Shown one piece after another: positions 40,321 to 50,396 of a DNA stretch of 64,000 nt. Made by a program: the position numbers and the translations under genes. This stretch comes from Methylobacter tundripaludum. Lineage in GTDB: Bacteria; Pseudomonadota; Gammaproteobacteria; Methylococcales; Methylomonadaceae. Location of the stretch: contig NZ_PTIY01000004.1 in NCBI RefSeq assembly GCF_002934365.1, forward strand, positions 62,001-126,000, in the 5' to 3' direction. The notes under the pieces are model-generated. The model had not been told where the DNA came from. It ran no database searches and saw only the letters and a program-made list of their open reading frames with translations. The first letter of the stretch is position 1. Each line of letters begins with the position of its first letter.

Positions 40321-41574
40321 TTAACTATAAACCGGAAACCGCGCACAAAGATTGCAGACTTTGTCGCGGACTGCGGCAATGACGCTTTCGTCTTCTATGT
40401 TCTCCATCACGTCGCACATCATGTGTGCGATCTCGATCACTTCCGCTTCCTTAAAGCCGCGGGTGGTCGGCGCAGGCGTCCCGACACGGATGCCGCTGGT
40501 CACGAATGGCGATTGCGGGTCGTTAGGCACGGCGTTTTTGTTGACGGTGATGTGCGCCCTGCCTAAGGCCGCGTCAGCCGCTTTGCCGGTGATGCCTTTG
40601 GCAATCAACGAAACCAGCATCAAATGATCGTCGGTGCCGCCGGAAACTACGTCGAAGCCGCGTTTCATGAACACTGCGGCCATGGCTTGGGCATTTTTAA
40701 TGACCTGTTGCTGATAAACGCGAAACTCGGGCTGCATGGCTTCCTTAAACGCAACGGCTTTGGCCGCGATCACATGCATCAACGGGCCGCCCTGGATGCC
40801 GGGGAAGATGTTGGAGTCGAATTTTTTCTCCAGTTCCGGGTTGCTTTTGCACAAAATCAAACCGCCGCGCGGGCCGCGCAAGGATTTGTGCGTGGTGCTG
40901 GTGACCACGTCGGCAATCGGCACGGGGTTGGGGTATAAACCTGCGGCGACCAGACCGGCGATATGCGCCATATCGACAAACAGGTAAGCGCCCACTTTAT
41001 CGGCGATGTCGCGGAAGCGTTGCCAGTCCCAGATGCGCGAGTAGGCGGAAAAGCCGGCGACAAGCACTTTAGGTTTGTGTTCCAGCGCCAGTGCTTCGAC
41101 TTGCGCATAATCGATTTCGCCGGTTTCAGGATGCAAACCGTATTGCACCGCATGGTAGATTTTGCCGGAGAAGTTCGGTTTGGCGCCGTGGGTTAAATGG
41201 CCGCCGTCGGCAAGGCTTAGGCCCAGGATGGTATCGCCCGGCTGGATCAGGGCCATGAATACCGCCATGTTGGCTTGCGAGCCTGAATGCGGTTGCACGT
41301 TCGCGTAATCGGCGCCGAACAATTCTTTGGCGCGGTCGATGGCCAATTGCTCGGCCTTGTCGACAAATTCACAGCCGCCGTAGTAACGTTTGCCGGGATA
41401 GCCTTCGGCATATTTGTTGGTCAACAGGGTGCCTTGCGCTTCCATGACCCGCGGACTGCAATAGTTTTCGGAAGCGATCAGTTCGATATGATCTTCCTGG
41501 CGTTGGCGTTCTTCTTCGAGGGCCTGGAACAATTCATCATCGAAGCCTTTGATAGTCATTGATTTTTTAAACAT
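40321..41574 (-). CDS. glyA: Serine hydroxymethyltransferase
   Basis: GlyA joins glycine and methylene-tetrahydrofolate to make serine, the step that brings C1 units into the serine cycle. The 417-residue protein has the PLP-lysine block [15 protein letters not shown], the N-terminal [14 protein letters not shown] and the [14 protein letters not shown] segment. The ATG at 41574 has AGGAG-like sequence before it. It is the last gene of the mtdA-gck-glyA unit, with 29 and 27 bases between genes. Confidence 0.98.
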   Translation of the reverse strand: MFKKSMTIKGFDDELFQALEEERQRQEDHIELIASENYCSPRVMEAQGTLLTNKYAEGYPGKRYYGGCEFVDKAEQLAIDRAKELFGADYANVQPHSGSQANMAVFMALIQPGDTILGLSLADGGHLTHGAKPNFSGKIYHAVQYGLHPETGEIDYAQVEALALEHKPKVLVAGFSAYSRIWDWQRFRDIADKVGAYLFVDMAHIAGLVAAGLYPNPVPIADVVTSTTHKSLRGPRGGLILCKSNPELEKKFDSNIFPGIQGGPLMHVIAAKAVAFKEAMQPEFRVYQQQVIKNAQAMAAVFMKRGFDVVSGGTDDHLMLVSLIAKGITGKAADAALGRAHITVNKNAVPNDPQSPFVTSGIRVGTPAPTTRGFKEAEVIEIAHMMCDVMENIEDESVIAAVRDKVCNLCARFPVYS

Positions 41575-41603
41575 GGTGTTCTCCTGGATTAATATTTTTT
41601 TGT

Positions 41604-42929
41604 TTAAGGGGCAGGCTGGATCAGCAGTATTTGCAGATCGGCGACATTGGTGCCTGTCGCGCCGGTATTCACTAGGTCGCCGGACGCTTTTAAAGCGGTG
41701 TATGAGTCGTTGTTCTCAAGTAGCCCGGTCGGGTTTACGCCTGCCTGGGTCATGCGTTTAATCGTATCCCGGTCAACGATGCCGCCTGCCGCATCGGTGG
41801 GGCCGTCGCGGCCGTCGGTGCCGCCGCTGAGGAACGCCCAGTTGCCGGTTAAGCCTTGTTGCTTGGCTGCAATCGCAAAAGCCAAGGCCATTTCCTGATT
41901 GCGGCCGCCGCGTCCCGCGCCTTTCAATGTGACTGTGGTTTCACCGCCCGCCAGCAGAGCTATGGGTTGGTTTACGGTAAGCGCTTTTGCGTGGGTAGCC
42001 AGCTTTTCGGCTTCCTCTCTGGCTTCGCCGCATAAGTGATCGCTGTATAGTTCGGTTTCGTAGCCCAGCTTCTGTGCGGCTTGCAGCATCGCATTGACGC
42101 TGATGGTATTGCTGCCGACCAAAGTGTGTCCGGTGTTGTTGAAAATAGCGTCGCCCGGCTTGGGTGTTTCGGCAATATGGCTCAGCTCGCCCTGTTCCAG
42201 ATGCTGCCGGACATTGCTCGGAACCTGATCCCAAACGCCGTTGGCTTTAAGAACCTCGATCGCATCGGCGTAAGTGGTGCCGTCGGCTACGGTGGGGCCG
42301 CTGGCAATGGCGCTTAGGTCATCGCCCAACACGTCGGATAAGATAAGCGCATGCAAAGACGCAGGCGCAGCCATACGGGCCAGGCCGCCGCCTTTGAGTT
42401 GCGACAAATGTTTGCGCACGCAGTTGACCTGGTTGATGGCGGCTCCTGAGGCCAGCAGTAAATCGGTAGTGGCAATCTTTTCCTGCAAGCTAATCCGTCC
42501 GGCAGGGTAGGGGATCAGCGCCGAACCGCCGCCGCTGACCAGTACCAGCACCAGTTCATTCTGTTGCGCATTCTGTACGCGTTCGGCAATGAGTTGAGCG
42601 GCTTTAAGCCCGGCGGCATCGGGCAAGGGATGCGCTGCGCCGATCACGTCAACATTGTCGACGCTGCTTACATTCTCGTAATTGGTGACGGCTATGCCTC
42701 TGTCCGCCAGCTTTTCCGCAGGAATAATTTCCTGCGCCGCTTGCGCCATTGCGCAGGCGGCTTTGCCGAAAGCGATAAGGTGGATTTGTGAATAACCGTC
42801 GAAGAGCTTGGGCGCCAAGCAGTGTTTAACCGCCTGATAAGGATCGGCCGCCGCTATGCCCGCCTGAAAAATGCGAAGGGCGTCTTGTCTAAGTAAAACC
42901 AAATCGGTTTGATCGGGTAAAGGCTTCAT
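41604..42929 (-). CDS. gck: Glycerate 2-kinase (MOFRL family)
   Basis: This kinase makes 2-phosphoglycerate from glycerate, the entry to phosphoenolpyruvate in the serine cycle. The 441-residue protein shows family blocks: [55 protein letters not shown] and [19 protein letters not shown]. The C-terminal MOFRL domain has [19 protein letters not shown] and [18 protein letters not shown]. It lies between mtdA and glyA, which fits GckA of the cycle. Confidence 0.95.
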   Translation of the reverse strand: MKPLPDQTDLVLLRQDALRIFQAGIAAADPYQAVKHCLAPKLFDGYSQIHLIAFGKAACAMAQAAQEIIPAEKLADRGIAVTNYENVSSVDNVDVIGAAHPLPDAAGLKAAQLIAERVQNAQQNELVLVLVSGGGSALIPYPAGRISLQEKIATTDLLLASGAAINQVNCVRKHLSQLKGGGLARMAAPASLHALILSDVLGDDLSAIASGPTVADGTTYADAIEVLKANGVWDQVPSNVRQHLEQGELSHIAETPKPGDAIFNNTGHTLVGSNTISVNAMLQAAQKLGYETELYSDHLCGEAREEAEKLATHAKALTVNQPIALLAGGETTVTLKGAGRGGRNQEMALAFAIAAKQQGLTGNWAFLSGGTDGRDGPTDAAGGIVDRDTIKRMTQAGVNPTGLLENNDSYTALKASGDLVNTGATGTNVADLQILLIQPAP

Positions 42930-42956
42930 GTCGGGCTCTGTGGCGGCAGGCGCTGT

Positions 42957-43814
42957 TTAAGCCATTTCCTTAGCCAGCGCGAAGATATTTTCGGCGTCGA
43001 AAACCTGCTTGTTGTCTTCAAACAGCTTTGCAATACAGGCGCGGTGTAAAGCTAGTTTCAGCGAGCCGAAACCGATAGCGCCCCAGATGATTTTGCCGTT
43101 GCGCAGGTTGCCTTTGTCCATCACGTCGGTACCGCCGATGCCCAATGGGGGTGTAGCGTTGGCGTCGGCGATCATTTCGATGTTGGTGTTGTGTTGCCAT
43201 TGCTCGGCTGTGAGCAGTTCCACGCCGGCCGCGCCGGTTGCAAAAACAATGTTCGCGTGTTCGATGGCTTTGGCCCGCGCATCGTTATCGAAAGCTTCGA
43301 CAGGGGTCAGGTTTACGCCAAAGCGTGCTTTCATGTTGTCGCAGGCTTGAACGGCGCGCTCCATTTTACGGCCGGTCAATGTGACTTCCGCGCCTTCCTT
43401 AGCCAGCATCGCCGCCGCGCGTTGTCCTACCGGGCCGGTGCCGGCCAGAACCACCGCTTTTTTACCGGCCAGGACGCCGCTGGACGCCAGTTTTGCAACG
43501 GCGGCGGCGGCCGTGGTGTTGCTGCCGTTACTGTCGAGCATGACCGAAACCTGAAAGCCGGGAAAAAAGTGTTTTTGCACAGCGCTAAATAACGCCTGAC
43601 CCGCGATCATGTCGCTGCCGCCGACAAAAATGGCGGTATTTTTCTTGTCTTTGGGCGCACGGGTAAATATCGTGCCTTCCACCAGCGCCGAGATGTTGTC
43701 AGGCGTCAGTCCTCCGTGTCCGATCACATGATCCGCACCGCCGTCATAGGCTACAACAGTATCGAAAACTGATGGGTGAGTGTCTGTGTCGAATTGGAAT
43801 AGCAGTTTTTTCAT
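42957..43814 (-). CDS. mtdA: NADP-dependent methylene-H4MPT/methylene-H4F dehydrogenase
   Basis: MtdA oxidises or reduces methylene-tetrahydrofolate or methylene-tetrahydromethanopterin with NADP; it is a hallmark of methylotrophs. The 285-residue protein has the N-terminal LLFQFDTDTHPSVFDTVVAYDGGAD, shown here in parts LLFQFDTDTHPSVFD and VVAYDGGADHVIGHGG, the Rossmann loop VVLAGTGPVGQRAAAMLA and the block IEMIADANATPPLGIGG. It is the first gene of the minus-strand unit with gck and glyA. fch, which usually lies next to it in alphaproteobacteria, is absent from the window. Confidence 0.97.
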   Translation of the reverse strand: MKKLLFQFDTDTHPSVFDTVVAYDGGADHVIGHGGLTPDNISALVEGTIFTRAPKDKKNTAIFVGGSDMIAGQALFSAVQKHFFPGFQVSVMLDSNGSNTTAAAAVAKLASSGVLAGKKAVVLAGTGPVGQRAAAMLAKEGAEVTLTGRKMERAVQACDNMKARFGVNLTPVEAFDNDARAKAIEHANIVFATGAAGVELLTAEQWQHNTNIEMIADANATPPLGIGGTDVMDKGNLRNGKIIWGAIGFGSLKLALHRACIAKLFEDNKQVFDAENIFALAKEMA

Positions 43815-43870
43815 TAACTTACTCGTGATCGGTTGTCTGGTGTGCGTGAATGCGATTATTAAAGCGGCGT

Positions 43871-43876
43871 ATTATA
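43871..43876 (-). promoter_or_regulatory. Candidate -10 box of the mtdA-gck-glyA unit
   Basis: A perfect TATAAT on the minus strand lies 57 bases before the mtdA start. The region 17 bases further up does not resemble TTGACA, so an activator may be needed. Confidence 0.4.
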
Positions 43877-43950
43877 TCGTGATAAACGAAACGCTGCCTT
43901 ATTTAGCCTGCTTCCTGATTAAGCAGGATTTGTAATTTTGCGGTGTTTTT

Positions 43951-43980
43951 TTGATATGCTTGCTAGTAGAGGCTTATCTT
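43951..43980 (+). promoter_or_regulatory. Candidate promoter of mdh
   Basis: TTGATA (43951-43956, five of six) is followed after 18 bases by TATCTT (43975-43980, four of six). The transcript would carry a leader of about 180 bases that includes the 48-base repeat at 44029-44076. Confidence 0.35.
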
Positions 43981-44028
43981 CGTTATTATTCCGTAAAAAA
44001 GGACTTATGCTGTGGTTGTTAGGCGTTG

Positions 44029-44076
44029 TCGGCAATTGCTCCCGCATTGCTCTACCTCCTGCATCCATGCAGTCGT
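44029..44076. repeat. 48-base dispersed repeat, copy 1
   Basis: The element begins TCGGCAATTGCTCC and ends CCATGCAGTCGT, with the palindrome TGCATCCATGCA near its end. It matches the copy at 53175-53222 at 47 of 48 positions. It lies in the mdh leader. Confidence 0.9.
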
Positions 44077-44168
44077 CGGGAAGGGGCGGTTGCGGTGTTT
44101 TCCGATTATCCTGGTAGCTTTATCGAATAAGCTTAGGAAAAAATATACAAACCAAAGGAAAAAAACAG

Positions 44169-45149
44169 ATGAAATCACCCGTTCACATTGCCGTAACAGG
44201 CGCCGCAGGACAAATCAGCTATTCTTTGCTGTTCCGGTTGGCGGCCGGTGCGCTATTGGGCAAAGAGCAGCCGATCGTACTGCATTTGCTTGAAATAACG
44301 CCGGCAATGAGCGCCTTGCAAGGCGTGGTGATGGAATTAAAAGATTGCGCTTTTCCTTTGCTGCACCGTATCGAAGTGACGGACGATCCCAGAGTGGCTT
44401 TCAAGAATGTCGACTATGTATTTTTGGTTGGCGCACGGCCGAGAGGGCCGGGCATGGAGCGCAAGGATTTACTGGAAGTCAATGCAGAGATTTTTGCCGT
44501 TCAAGGCAAAGCCTTGAGCGATGTTGCAAGCAGGAAGGTAAAGGTTTTGGTGACCGGCAACCCGGCCAACACCAATGCCCTGATCGCCTTGAGCAATGCG
44601 CCGGACTTGAAGCCGGAAAATTTTTCCGCAATGACAAGGCTGGATCATAACCGGTCGCTAAGTCAGTTGGCTGAGAAATGCGGTGTTCTACCTGCCGATA
44701 TAAAAAACATGATTGTTTGGGGCAATCATTCGACTACGCAGTATCCCGACATCCATCATGCCAAGGTCAAGGGGCAGGACGCCTTGTCTTTGGTCGATAA
44801 CGATTGGTACGTCAATGAATTCATTCCGATCGTTCAGCAGCGGGGAGCTGAAATCATTAAAGCCAGAGGCCAATCCAGCGCCGCATCGGCTGCCAATGCG
44901 GCGATAGGCCAGATGAGAACTTGGGCTTTGGGCACCGATCCGGGCGACTGGGTCAGCATGGCGGTGTTATCGGACGGCAATTACGGTATAGAGCCCGGCT
45001 TGGTTTACTCTTTCCCGGTAACGGTAATTGACGGCGAGGTGAATGTTGTCAGAGGCCTCGATATTAACGAGTTTAGCTGGAAAAGAATGCGCATTACCGA
45101 GGCCGAATTAAAAGAAGAAAGGGATGCGGTTAAGCATTTATTGAAATAA
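44169..45149 (+). CDS. mdh: Malate dehydrogenase
   Basis: Mdh interconverts malate and oxaloacetate with NAD. In the serine cycle it supplies malate to MtkAB. The 326-residue protein is of the cytosolic-like group: [17 protein letters not shown] at the N-terminus, the NAD region [40 protein letters not shown] and the catalytic pair in [16 protein letters not shown] and [15 protein letters not shown] good terminator overlaps its stop. It is divergent from mtdA and near other serine-cycle genes. Confidence 0.98.
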   Translation: MKSPVHIAVTGAAGQISYSLLFRLAAGALLGKEQPIVLHLLEITPAMSALQGVVMELKDCAFPLLHRIEVTDDPRVAFKNVDYVFLVGARPRGPGMERKDLLEVNAEIFAVQGKALSDVASRKVKVLVTGNPANTNALIALSNAPDLKPENFSAMTRLDHNRSLSQLAEKCGVLPADIKNMIVWGNHSTTQYPDIHHAKVKGQDALSLVDNDWYVNEFIPIVQQRGAEIIKARGQSSAASAANAAIGQMRTWALGTDPGDWVSMAVLSDGNYGIEPGLVYSFPVTVIDGEVNVVRGLDINEFSWKRMRITEAELKEERDAVKHLLK

Positions 45150-45170
45150 AGGCTCCGTCAGGGGCTTTTT
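45148..45170 (+). terminator. Terminator overlapping the mdh stop codon
   Basis: AAAGGCTCC pairs with GGGGCTTTT around GTCA, allowing two G-T pairs, and runs into TTTTT. The stem starts in the stop codon itself. Confidence 0.7.
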
Positions 45171-45227
45171 AGGCACACCGCCGTTCGTGGCTTCGCCGTA
45201 GCGCGTTCAATCAAACACAATCACTTC

Positions 45228-45866
45228 ATGTCCCCTATCATTCGATTCGACCGCGTATCGGTTACCGTTCACGAAAAAACGATTCTATCCGACGTCAGTT
45301 TTGCCCTTTTACCGGGAGAAAAAGCCGTGTTATGCGGCAAATCCGGTTCCGGTAAAAGCAGCGTACTGAAAACCTTGCTCGGACTTCATCCGATAAAATC
45401 AGGCACGGTTTACTTCCAGCAACAACCGCTGACTCCGGCATCCGTCCAAACCGTTCGAAGCTGCACCGCTTATATTGGGCAAGAACCGATGCTGGCTGCC
45501 GAAAGCGTGCGCGAAGCCCTGCTGTTGCCTTTTCAATTCAAAGCGCATCGCGATCATCGCCCGACCGAATCCCGGCTTATCGAGGTGTTGCAACGGTTGC
45601 AGCTGCCGGTCAGCATTTTAAGCCGGCAAAGCAGCCGTATTTCCGGCGGCGAAAAACAACGGATTGCACTGGCCAGGGGGCTGTTATTGGGCAAAAAACT
45701 GTATTTGCTCGACGAGGTGACCAGCGCGCTGGACGCGGAAAGCAAGCAAGCCGTGTTCGATGTTTTCTCCGATCCCGAGCTGACGGTGCTTTCGGTCACT
45801 CACGACCCGGAGTGGGTGGAGCGTTGCACTATTATTTTTGAACTTGAAGCGGGTCGATTGACTTAA
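45228..45866 (+). CDS. fetA: FetA-like ABC transporter ATPase (iron export)
   Basis: A 212-residue ABC ATPase that pairs with the UPF0014-type permease after it. Walker A is GKSGSGKS, the signature is SRISGGEKQRIALARGLL, Walker B is LYLLDEVTSALD, and the H-loop is in VLSVTHDPEW. In E. coli FetAB (YbbLM) exports iron and lowers oxidative stress. It is 8 bases from the permease gene, so both are in one operon. Confidence 0.9.
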   Translation: MSPIIRFDRVSVTVHEKTILSDVSFALLPGEKAVLCGKSGSGKSSVLKTLLGLHPIKSGTVYFQQQPLTPASVQTVRSCTAYIGQEPMLAAESVREALLLPFQFKAHRDHRPTESRLIEVLQRLQLPVSILSRQSSRISGGEKQRIALARGLLLGKKLYLLDEVTSALDAESKQAVFDVFSDPELTVLSVTHDPEWVERCTIIFELEAGRLT

Positions 45867-45873
45867 GGGCGTC

Positions 45874-46665
45874 ATGGAAACACTGGATATTCAACTGCCG
45901 CAGATGGCGCTGCTTTACGGCCTCTGCTTGCTGCCCTGGTTACTGCTCTGGCTGATCGGCCTGCGTTTGAGCCGGGATATAGGCATCAGCATCCTGCGCA
46001 TGACCATCCAGTTAATGCTGGTCGGCATTTATCTGAAAATGCTGTTCGACCTGAACAATCCCTGGCTCAACGGCTTATGGATACTGGTGATGCTGATAGT
46101 CGCCGATTTAAGCATCCTGCGGCGCGCCGGACTTAAGGCGCGTTATTTCGCGCTGGCCACGTTTGCCGCGATTGCAGCCAGCATATTGTTCTCCACCACC
46201 TATCTGGTGATCCTGGTGATCCAGCCGGCTCATTTTTACGACGCCCGATATATCGTGCCTTTGGCGGGCATGATTCTCGGCAACTGCTTGCAAGGAAACG
46301 TCATCGCGTTGGAGCGCTTTTATTCGGCGCTGCGCAAGAACGAAAACGAATACGCGACCTTTTTGATGCTGGGTGCGACACGCTGGGAAGCCGTGCGCCC
46401 GTATTTTCGGGATGCGGTCAAGGCCGCAATCAATCCGACCATCGCCGGCATGGCGACCATGGGCTTGGTGTCTTTGCCCGGCATGATGACAGGTCAAATT
46501 CTGGGCGGCAGCGAACCGTGGCTGGCGGTGAAATACCAAATCGCGATCATGATCTGCATTTTCACCAGCACCACCGTAGCCTGCATCATCAACCTGAAAC
46601 TCAGCCTGAATATCGGCTTCGATGCGTTTGATGTGCTGAGGGATGAAGTGGTTGAGAAACCTTGA
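45874..46665 (+). CDS. fetB: FetB-like ABC transporter permease (UPF0014)
   Basis: A 263-residue inner-membrane protein with about seven spans. The family block is seen in YIVPLAGMILGNCLQGNVIALERF and in FLMLGATRWEAVRPYFRDAVKAAINP, shown in parts GMILGNCLQGN and LGATRWEAVRPYFRDAVKAA. The sequence GLVSLPGMMTGQILGGSEP is also typical of UPF0014 proteins. With fetA it forms an iron exporter by homology to YbbLM. Confidence 0.92.
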   Translation: METLDIQLPQMALLYGLCLLPWLLLWLIGLRLSRDIGISILRMTIQLMLVGIYLKMLFDLNNPWLNGLWILVMLIVADLSILRRAGLKARYFALATFAAIAASILFSTTYLVILVIQPAHFYDARYIVPLAGMILGNCLQGNVIALERFYSALRKNENEYATFLMLGATRWEAVRPYFRDAVKAAINPTIAGMATMGLVSLPGMMTGQILGGSEPWLAVKYQIAIMICIFTSTTVACIINLKLSLNIGFDAFDVLRDEVVEKP

Positions 46666-46677
46666 TTGATCGGCTCT

Positions 46678-46849
46678 TCAAGCCGCGTCGCGAGCTTGTA
46701 GGCCCAAGGCTTTGGGTCCGGCCATCAGCACCGAGGCGAGATAAAGGGGCGCCAGCGGATAGGCCAGATCGCCGGCGGCATCGTTGAAAAAAACTGACCA
46801 GTCCAAGCAGCCAGACGGTGCGGGGTAATGCGAAAAGAGGCTTTAACAT
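46678..46849 (-). pseudogene. Remnant of an MFS transporter gene, frameshifted in a T-run
   Basis: From the ATG at 46849 the frame begins MLKPLFALPRTVWLLGLVSFF, like the start of an MFS permease. At seven T it goes out of frame. If one T is removed, the translation continues as NDAAGDLAYPLAPLYLASVL and then MAGPKALGLQ, the usual N-terminal helix of such carriers, and stops at 46678. The rest of the gene is gone. It is a dead fragment between fetB and the CDF gene. Confidence 0.75.
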
Positions 46850-46898
46850 TCAGATTTCGCTCAAAAAATGTTAGTTGATGTGATTCAATCTATTGGAC

Positions 46899-47843
46899 TT
46901 AATGGCGGTGCTGTACAGGTTCGGTTGCAACCAGCGAACAGCATGCGTGATTGGTTGTTCCCTGTTCAACTTGCAGGGTGCTGTGATGAATGGAATACCG
47001 TTCTTTCAGTGTTTGTGCGATGCAGTCCATAAATGCATCGTCAGGGCGGCCGTCAGGTATGACCAAGTGAGCCGTCAACGCTGTTTCGGTGGTGCTCAAT
47101 CCCCAAATATGCAAATCATGGACGTCGGTTACACCGTCCAATTGGCGCAGGTACATGTCAATTGCGGGCGCGTTAACCTCTTTAGGCACGGCGCTCAAGG
47201 CCAATCGCAGCGAATCGCGCAACAAGCCCCAAGTGCCTATCACGATCACGGCCACAATCGCTAAACTGATGGCCGGGTCGAGCCAGTACCAGCCGAAATG
47301 CAACATCGCCAAGCCGGCAATCACCACTGCGAGCGACACCGCGGTATCCGCCACCATATGCAGGTAAGCGCCCCGAATGTTTAAATCCTTTTTGCCGCCT
47401 TTCATCAACAGCAATGCGGACAGTCCGTTGATGACGATGCCAACCGCCGCCACAATCGATATGGTTAGACTGGCTACCGCCGGTGGTTGCGAAAAGCGGT
47501 GAACGGCTTCCCATGCAATCGCGCCACAGGCCACCAAGAGTAATGCGGCGTTAGCGAGCGCCGCCAGAATGGAGGTGCTGCGCAGTCCGTAGGTGTAGCG
47601 CTGGTTCGGCTGCCTGCGCGCTAAAATAACCGCACCCCATGCCAACAGCAGGCAGAGCACGTCGGATGCATTATGCCCCGCATCGGCCATGAGAGCGGTT
47701 GAGTTGGCGATAACCCCATAGGCGAACTCAATCGCTACGAATACCAGATTCAGCAATATGGTGAAGATGAAAGTACGTCCTTGGTGATTCGGGGTAGGGT
47801 GATGGTGTCCTGCGGAATGATCGTGTTGGTGATGATGGGCCAT
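46899..47843 (-). CDS. Cation diffusion facilitator (zinc/cobalt efflux)
   Basis: A 314-residue CDF pump of the CzcD/ZitB type: it exports divalent metal in exchange for protons. The His-rich N-terminus (HHHQHDHSAGHHHP) and six spans are seen. The site residues are in ALMADAGHNASDVLCLLLAW (D-x3-D type) and in HMVADTAVSLAVV, followed by LDPAISLAIVAVI. The C-terminal cytosolic domain has DVHDLHIWGLSTTETALTAH. It is a single gene, transcribed toward the MFS remnant. Confidence 0.93.
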   Translation of the reverse strand: MAHHHQHDHSAGHHHPTPNHQGRTFIFTILLNLVFVAIEFAYGVIANSTALMADAGHNASDVLCLLLAWGAVILARRQPNQRYTYGLRSTSILAALANAALLLVACGAIAWEAVHRFSQPPAVASLTISIVAAVGIVINGLSALLLMKGGKKDLNIRGAYLHMVADTAVSLAVVIAGLAMLHFGWYWLDPAISLAIVAVIVIGTWGLLRDSLRLALSAVPKEVNAPAIDMYLRQLDGVTDVHDLHIWGLSTTETALTAHLVIPDGRPDDAFMDCIAQTLKERYSIHHSTLQVEQGTTNHACCSLVATEPVQHRH

Positions 47844-48215
47844 TACTTATAAATCCTCGTCCGGCAAAATAACGTGTGATCTTGGAACGGCATAGCCTTT
47901 TTCGGCATTCCGTTCAGGTTTGTTTCAAGCTCATATCGTATAACTTTATCTTGAAATATCCATCGGGTCGATTTTCTTGGAAAAACCAGTTGATTCACGA
48001 AAACCCAAAGTAAACGTCTGCGCCGGATAAAGAGCGGAGTTTGTGTGCTAGACTGGGTGGCATCGCCAGGGACTGTCGAATAATCACGGGAGCGGTCGGG
48101 TTTCGCAGGCTCAACAATCCAGCTATGCACGCTCAAGGTGCGGTAAAAGCGAGCGAGTCTGTCAATTTTAAGCAACGTTAGGTTTTTCCGCCTTGCAAAA
48201 GGAAAGAGGATAAAA
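47844..48215. other. Intergenic region upstream of the CHAT gene
   Basis: This gap of 372 bases separates the CDF gene from the CHAT gene on divergent strands. I see no convincing gene on either strand; one 146-codon minus-strand frame in it has the amino-acid mix of noncoding DNA. A hairpin-like pair GAACGG/CCGTTC lies at about 47896-47930. The only clear signal is the AGAGGA box just before the CHAT start. Confidence 0.5.
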
Positions 48216-50384
48216 ATGTCTGAGATTCGACTAAATAAAAATATTTGCACCATTGAAACCAGCATGACCGTGGGGCAAATCATAGAGATTTTGGCTAAGA
48301 AGCCATATGCCTACATTGTGTTACGCCGCCCGAAACAGGAAGCGGGTGCTTACTGGTTTTATGTGTGTCGCCCGGAACAGCTTTTATTCTGGATTAAGAA
48401 TTCCGGTTCGTTTCCGAATATACCTGATGATATTGAGAAGACTCCAGTTTCATATCTAATTGATAAACTAAGGAAAAAGAATGATTCAGCAAGCCAAAGT
48501 TTACCTTTGATGGAGCTGATTCCATTTCATGAAACTGACTCGGCGCCTGTTGTAAATAAAAAAATCTCAAGCTGGAATGAAGATTTTTACCGGGGCGGGT
48601 GGAAGTCCGCTAATTTTCCAGTCTTATTACAAGGTAATAAACCGCAAGGCGTCTTTGATCCTGTTCAGGTTCAAGAAAAAAAAATGAGTAAGCAAGAAAA
48701 TAGATTGTTCGGATATGTCGGAATCCCGGAAACAATTCAATCTTATCGTGGAATACCAACCTATCACGCCGCCGATACGGCAGATTCTAAATTGTTTGGT
48801 TATGAGGAGCAGGAGGGGCTGAATGCTGTAGCTGCGGCTTTTGCCGATGCAAAATCAATGCATCAAGCCTATCCCGACATTAAAGCGTCCGATGAGCATC
48901 CTGTTGCCGGCGACTCTATTGACCTGGAAGTCAGCCTTGAAGATGTTCTCAGTGCAACAACCAGCGGGATAGTCATGCTTCCGAATGAAGCGCCTGAGTT
49001 TGTATTTAAGATGCGCGTGCATTTGCTGTGTGCAGACCATTCTGAATGGCAAGACCTCGACTATAGTCAAGCCAAGGGTACGATAACATCAGCACAGTTT
49101 ACAATAACAGCCCCTGATTTGACGCTCGACGCTAACGGAGATTATCCGGAACGGGAAAAATTGTTGGTTCGCGCCAATTTTTATTATGAAAACCGCTGGT
49201 GCGGTGAAGGGCGGCGATTTCTGGACTTACGGCTGGATGATTCTATCGCGCCAGTAAAGAAGATTCCCAAGCCGCCGGAAAGTGAATGGCAGAAGTGTCT
49301 TAACATTGAGCAAGGCGCCCAGCCTGCTGATTTGCTAGTGCGTATTCAGCATAAACAGGGTAATAACTATCTCTGGAGTTTTCTCTCGCCCCACCTTGAG
49401 TTTGCCGGAAGCTCCGAGGCAAGCATGGAAATACCGGACGGCGCCGAGGCTTGGGTTAAAACGCTGTTGGAACCCTATGCCGGCATTGATCTTTTTGATT
49501 TGAAGAAGGCGGAAATCAAAGGCATAGGAAAAGCTATCTACGACAGTACGCCCAAAGATTTTAAAGAAGCCTACCGGGAACTTTTCCACGCCTTAAATGC
49601 CAATTTCAATAGCATCCTGTTTATCTCGGATGAATCGTGTGTGCCTTGGGAACTTATGCATATAGCCATTGAAGGCGTGACGCCGGAATTTCTGGGTATC
49701 CGTCACGCCGTCGGGCGCTGGATTGCCAGTGAATCATCCCGTCTTGTCCAGAATATCAATGTACAAGAGTTTGTAGTGACGGGGTCGGACTATGCTAATA
49801 CTCCTAAAATCAATAAACTTCCCTGGGTCAGAGATGAGCTTGATTGGCTCACGGAACACTATAGATCCCAGCGTATTGCGCTAAATTCAGCAACCATTTT
49901 GGATTTTTTAAAAAATGGTACCGCCCAAGCGGTTCATTTTGCTTGTCACGGCCAGAACTCAAACAAAAACTCTTTGCTGAATGAGTTGATCATGGAGGAT
50001 TATCCTGAAAATATTACGCCTTTGGTTATTAACGGATGGGACGTTCAGAACGGGCTGGGTAAGCAGCACCCTATAATCTTTTTAAACGCCTGCCAAGCCG
50101 CGGCGGCGGGAAATGAGCTTGGACTGATTGTCGGCCTCCCCGCCGCTTTTCTGGCGGCGGGCGCCAGTGCGGTCATCTGCCCGCTTTGGAGAATTAGCGA
50201 CGAACATGCAAAAGAAATTACCGAACAATTTTATCTGGCGGCTTTCGCGCAGTCCGGCAAAACCCTGGGGGAAATTCTACAAACTATTAGGGAGCAATGG
50301 GAAAGTAAGAATCACCTTACTTTCCTGGCTTATGTTCTCTATGGCGACCCGCAGGCTAAAATTAATTTTAATCCTCAACCATAA
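48216..50384 (+). CDS. CHAT-domain caspase-like protease
   Basis: A 722-residue protein with a C-terminal CHAT domain, a caspase-like cysteine peptidase. The catalytic His578 is in AVHFACHGQNS and Cys626 in FLNACQAAAAGN; ahead of them is the CHAT block SVPWELMHI (seen as CVPWELMHIAIEG). The N-terminus (residues 1-95) looks like a CBS-type pair of strands and helices (MTVGQIIEILAKKPYAYIVL). The middle (240-360) seems a beta-rich domain. There is no signal peptide. It lies 12 bases before a lipase-like alpha/beta hydrolase gene, so the two are co-expressed. Protease activity is inferred from intact residues; the natural substrate is probably the hydrolase or another partner. Confidence 0.88.
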   Translation: MSEIRLNKNICTIETSMTVGQIIEILAKKPYAYIVLRRPKQEAGAYWFYVCRPEQLLFWIKNSGSFPNIPDDIEKTPVSYLIDKLRKKNDSASQSLPLMELIPFHETDSAPVVNKKISSWNEDFYRGGWKSANFPVLLQGNKPQGVFDPVQVQEKKMSKQENRLFGYVGIPETIQSYRGIPTYHAADTADSKLFGYEEQEGLNAVAAAFADAKSMHQAYPDIKASDEHPVAGDSIDLEVSLEDVLSATTSGIVMLPNEAPEFVFKMRVHLLCADHSEWQDLDYSQAKGTITSAQFTITAPDLTLDANGDYPEREKLLVRANFYYENRWCGEGRRFLDLRLDDSIAPVKKIPKPPESEWQKCLNIEQGAQPADLLVRIQHKQGNNYLWSFLSPHLEFAGSSEASMEIPDGAEAWVKTLLEPYAGIDLFDLKKAEIKGIGKAIYDSTPKDFKEAYRELFHALNANFNSILFISDESCVPWELMHIAIEGVTPEFLGIRHAVGRWIASESSRLVQNINVQEFVVTGSDYANTPKINKLPWVRDELDWLTEHYRSQRIALNSATILDFLKNGTAQAVHFACHGQNSNKNSLLNELIMEDYPENITPLVINGWDVQNGLGKQHPIIFLNACQAAAAGNELGLIVGLPAAFLAAGASAVICPLWRISDEHAKEITEQFYLAAFAQSGKTLGEILQTIREQWESKNHLTFLAYVLYGDPQAKINFNPQP

Positions 50385-50396
50385 AGAGAGACCGCT

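Noticed and set aside
47843-48283. A 146-codon minus-strand frame over the CHAT leader
   Set aside because: The residue mix is that of noncoding DNA, there is no ribosome binding site, and it overlaps the start of the CHAT gene.
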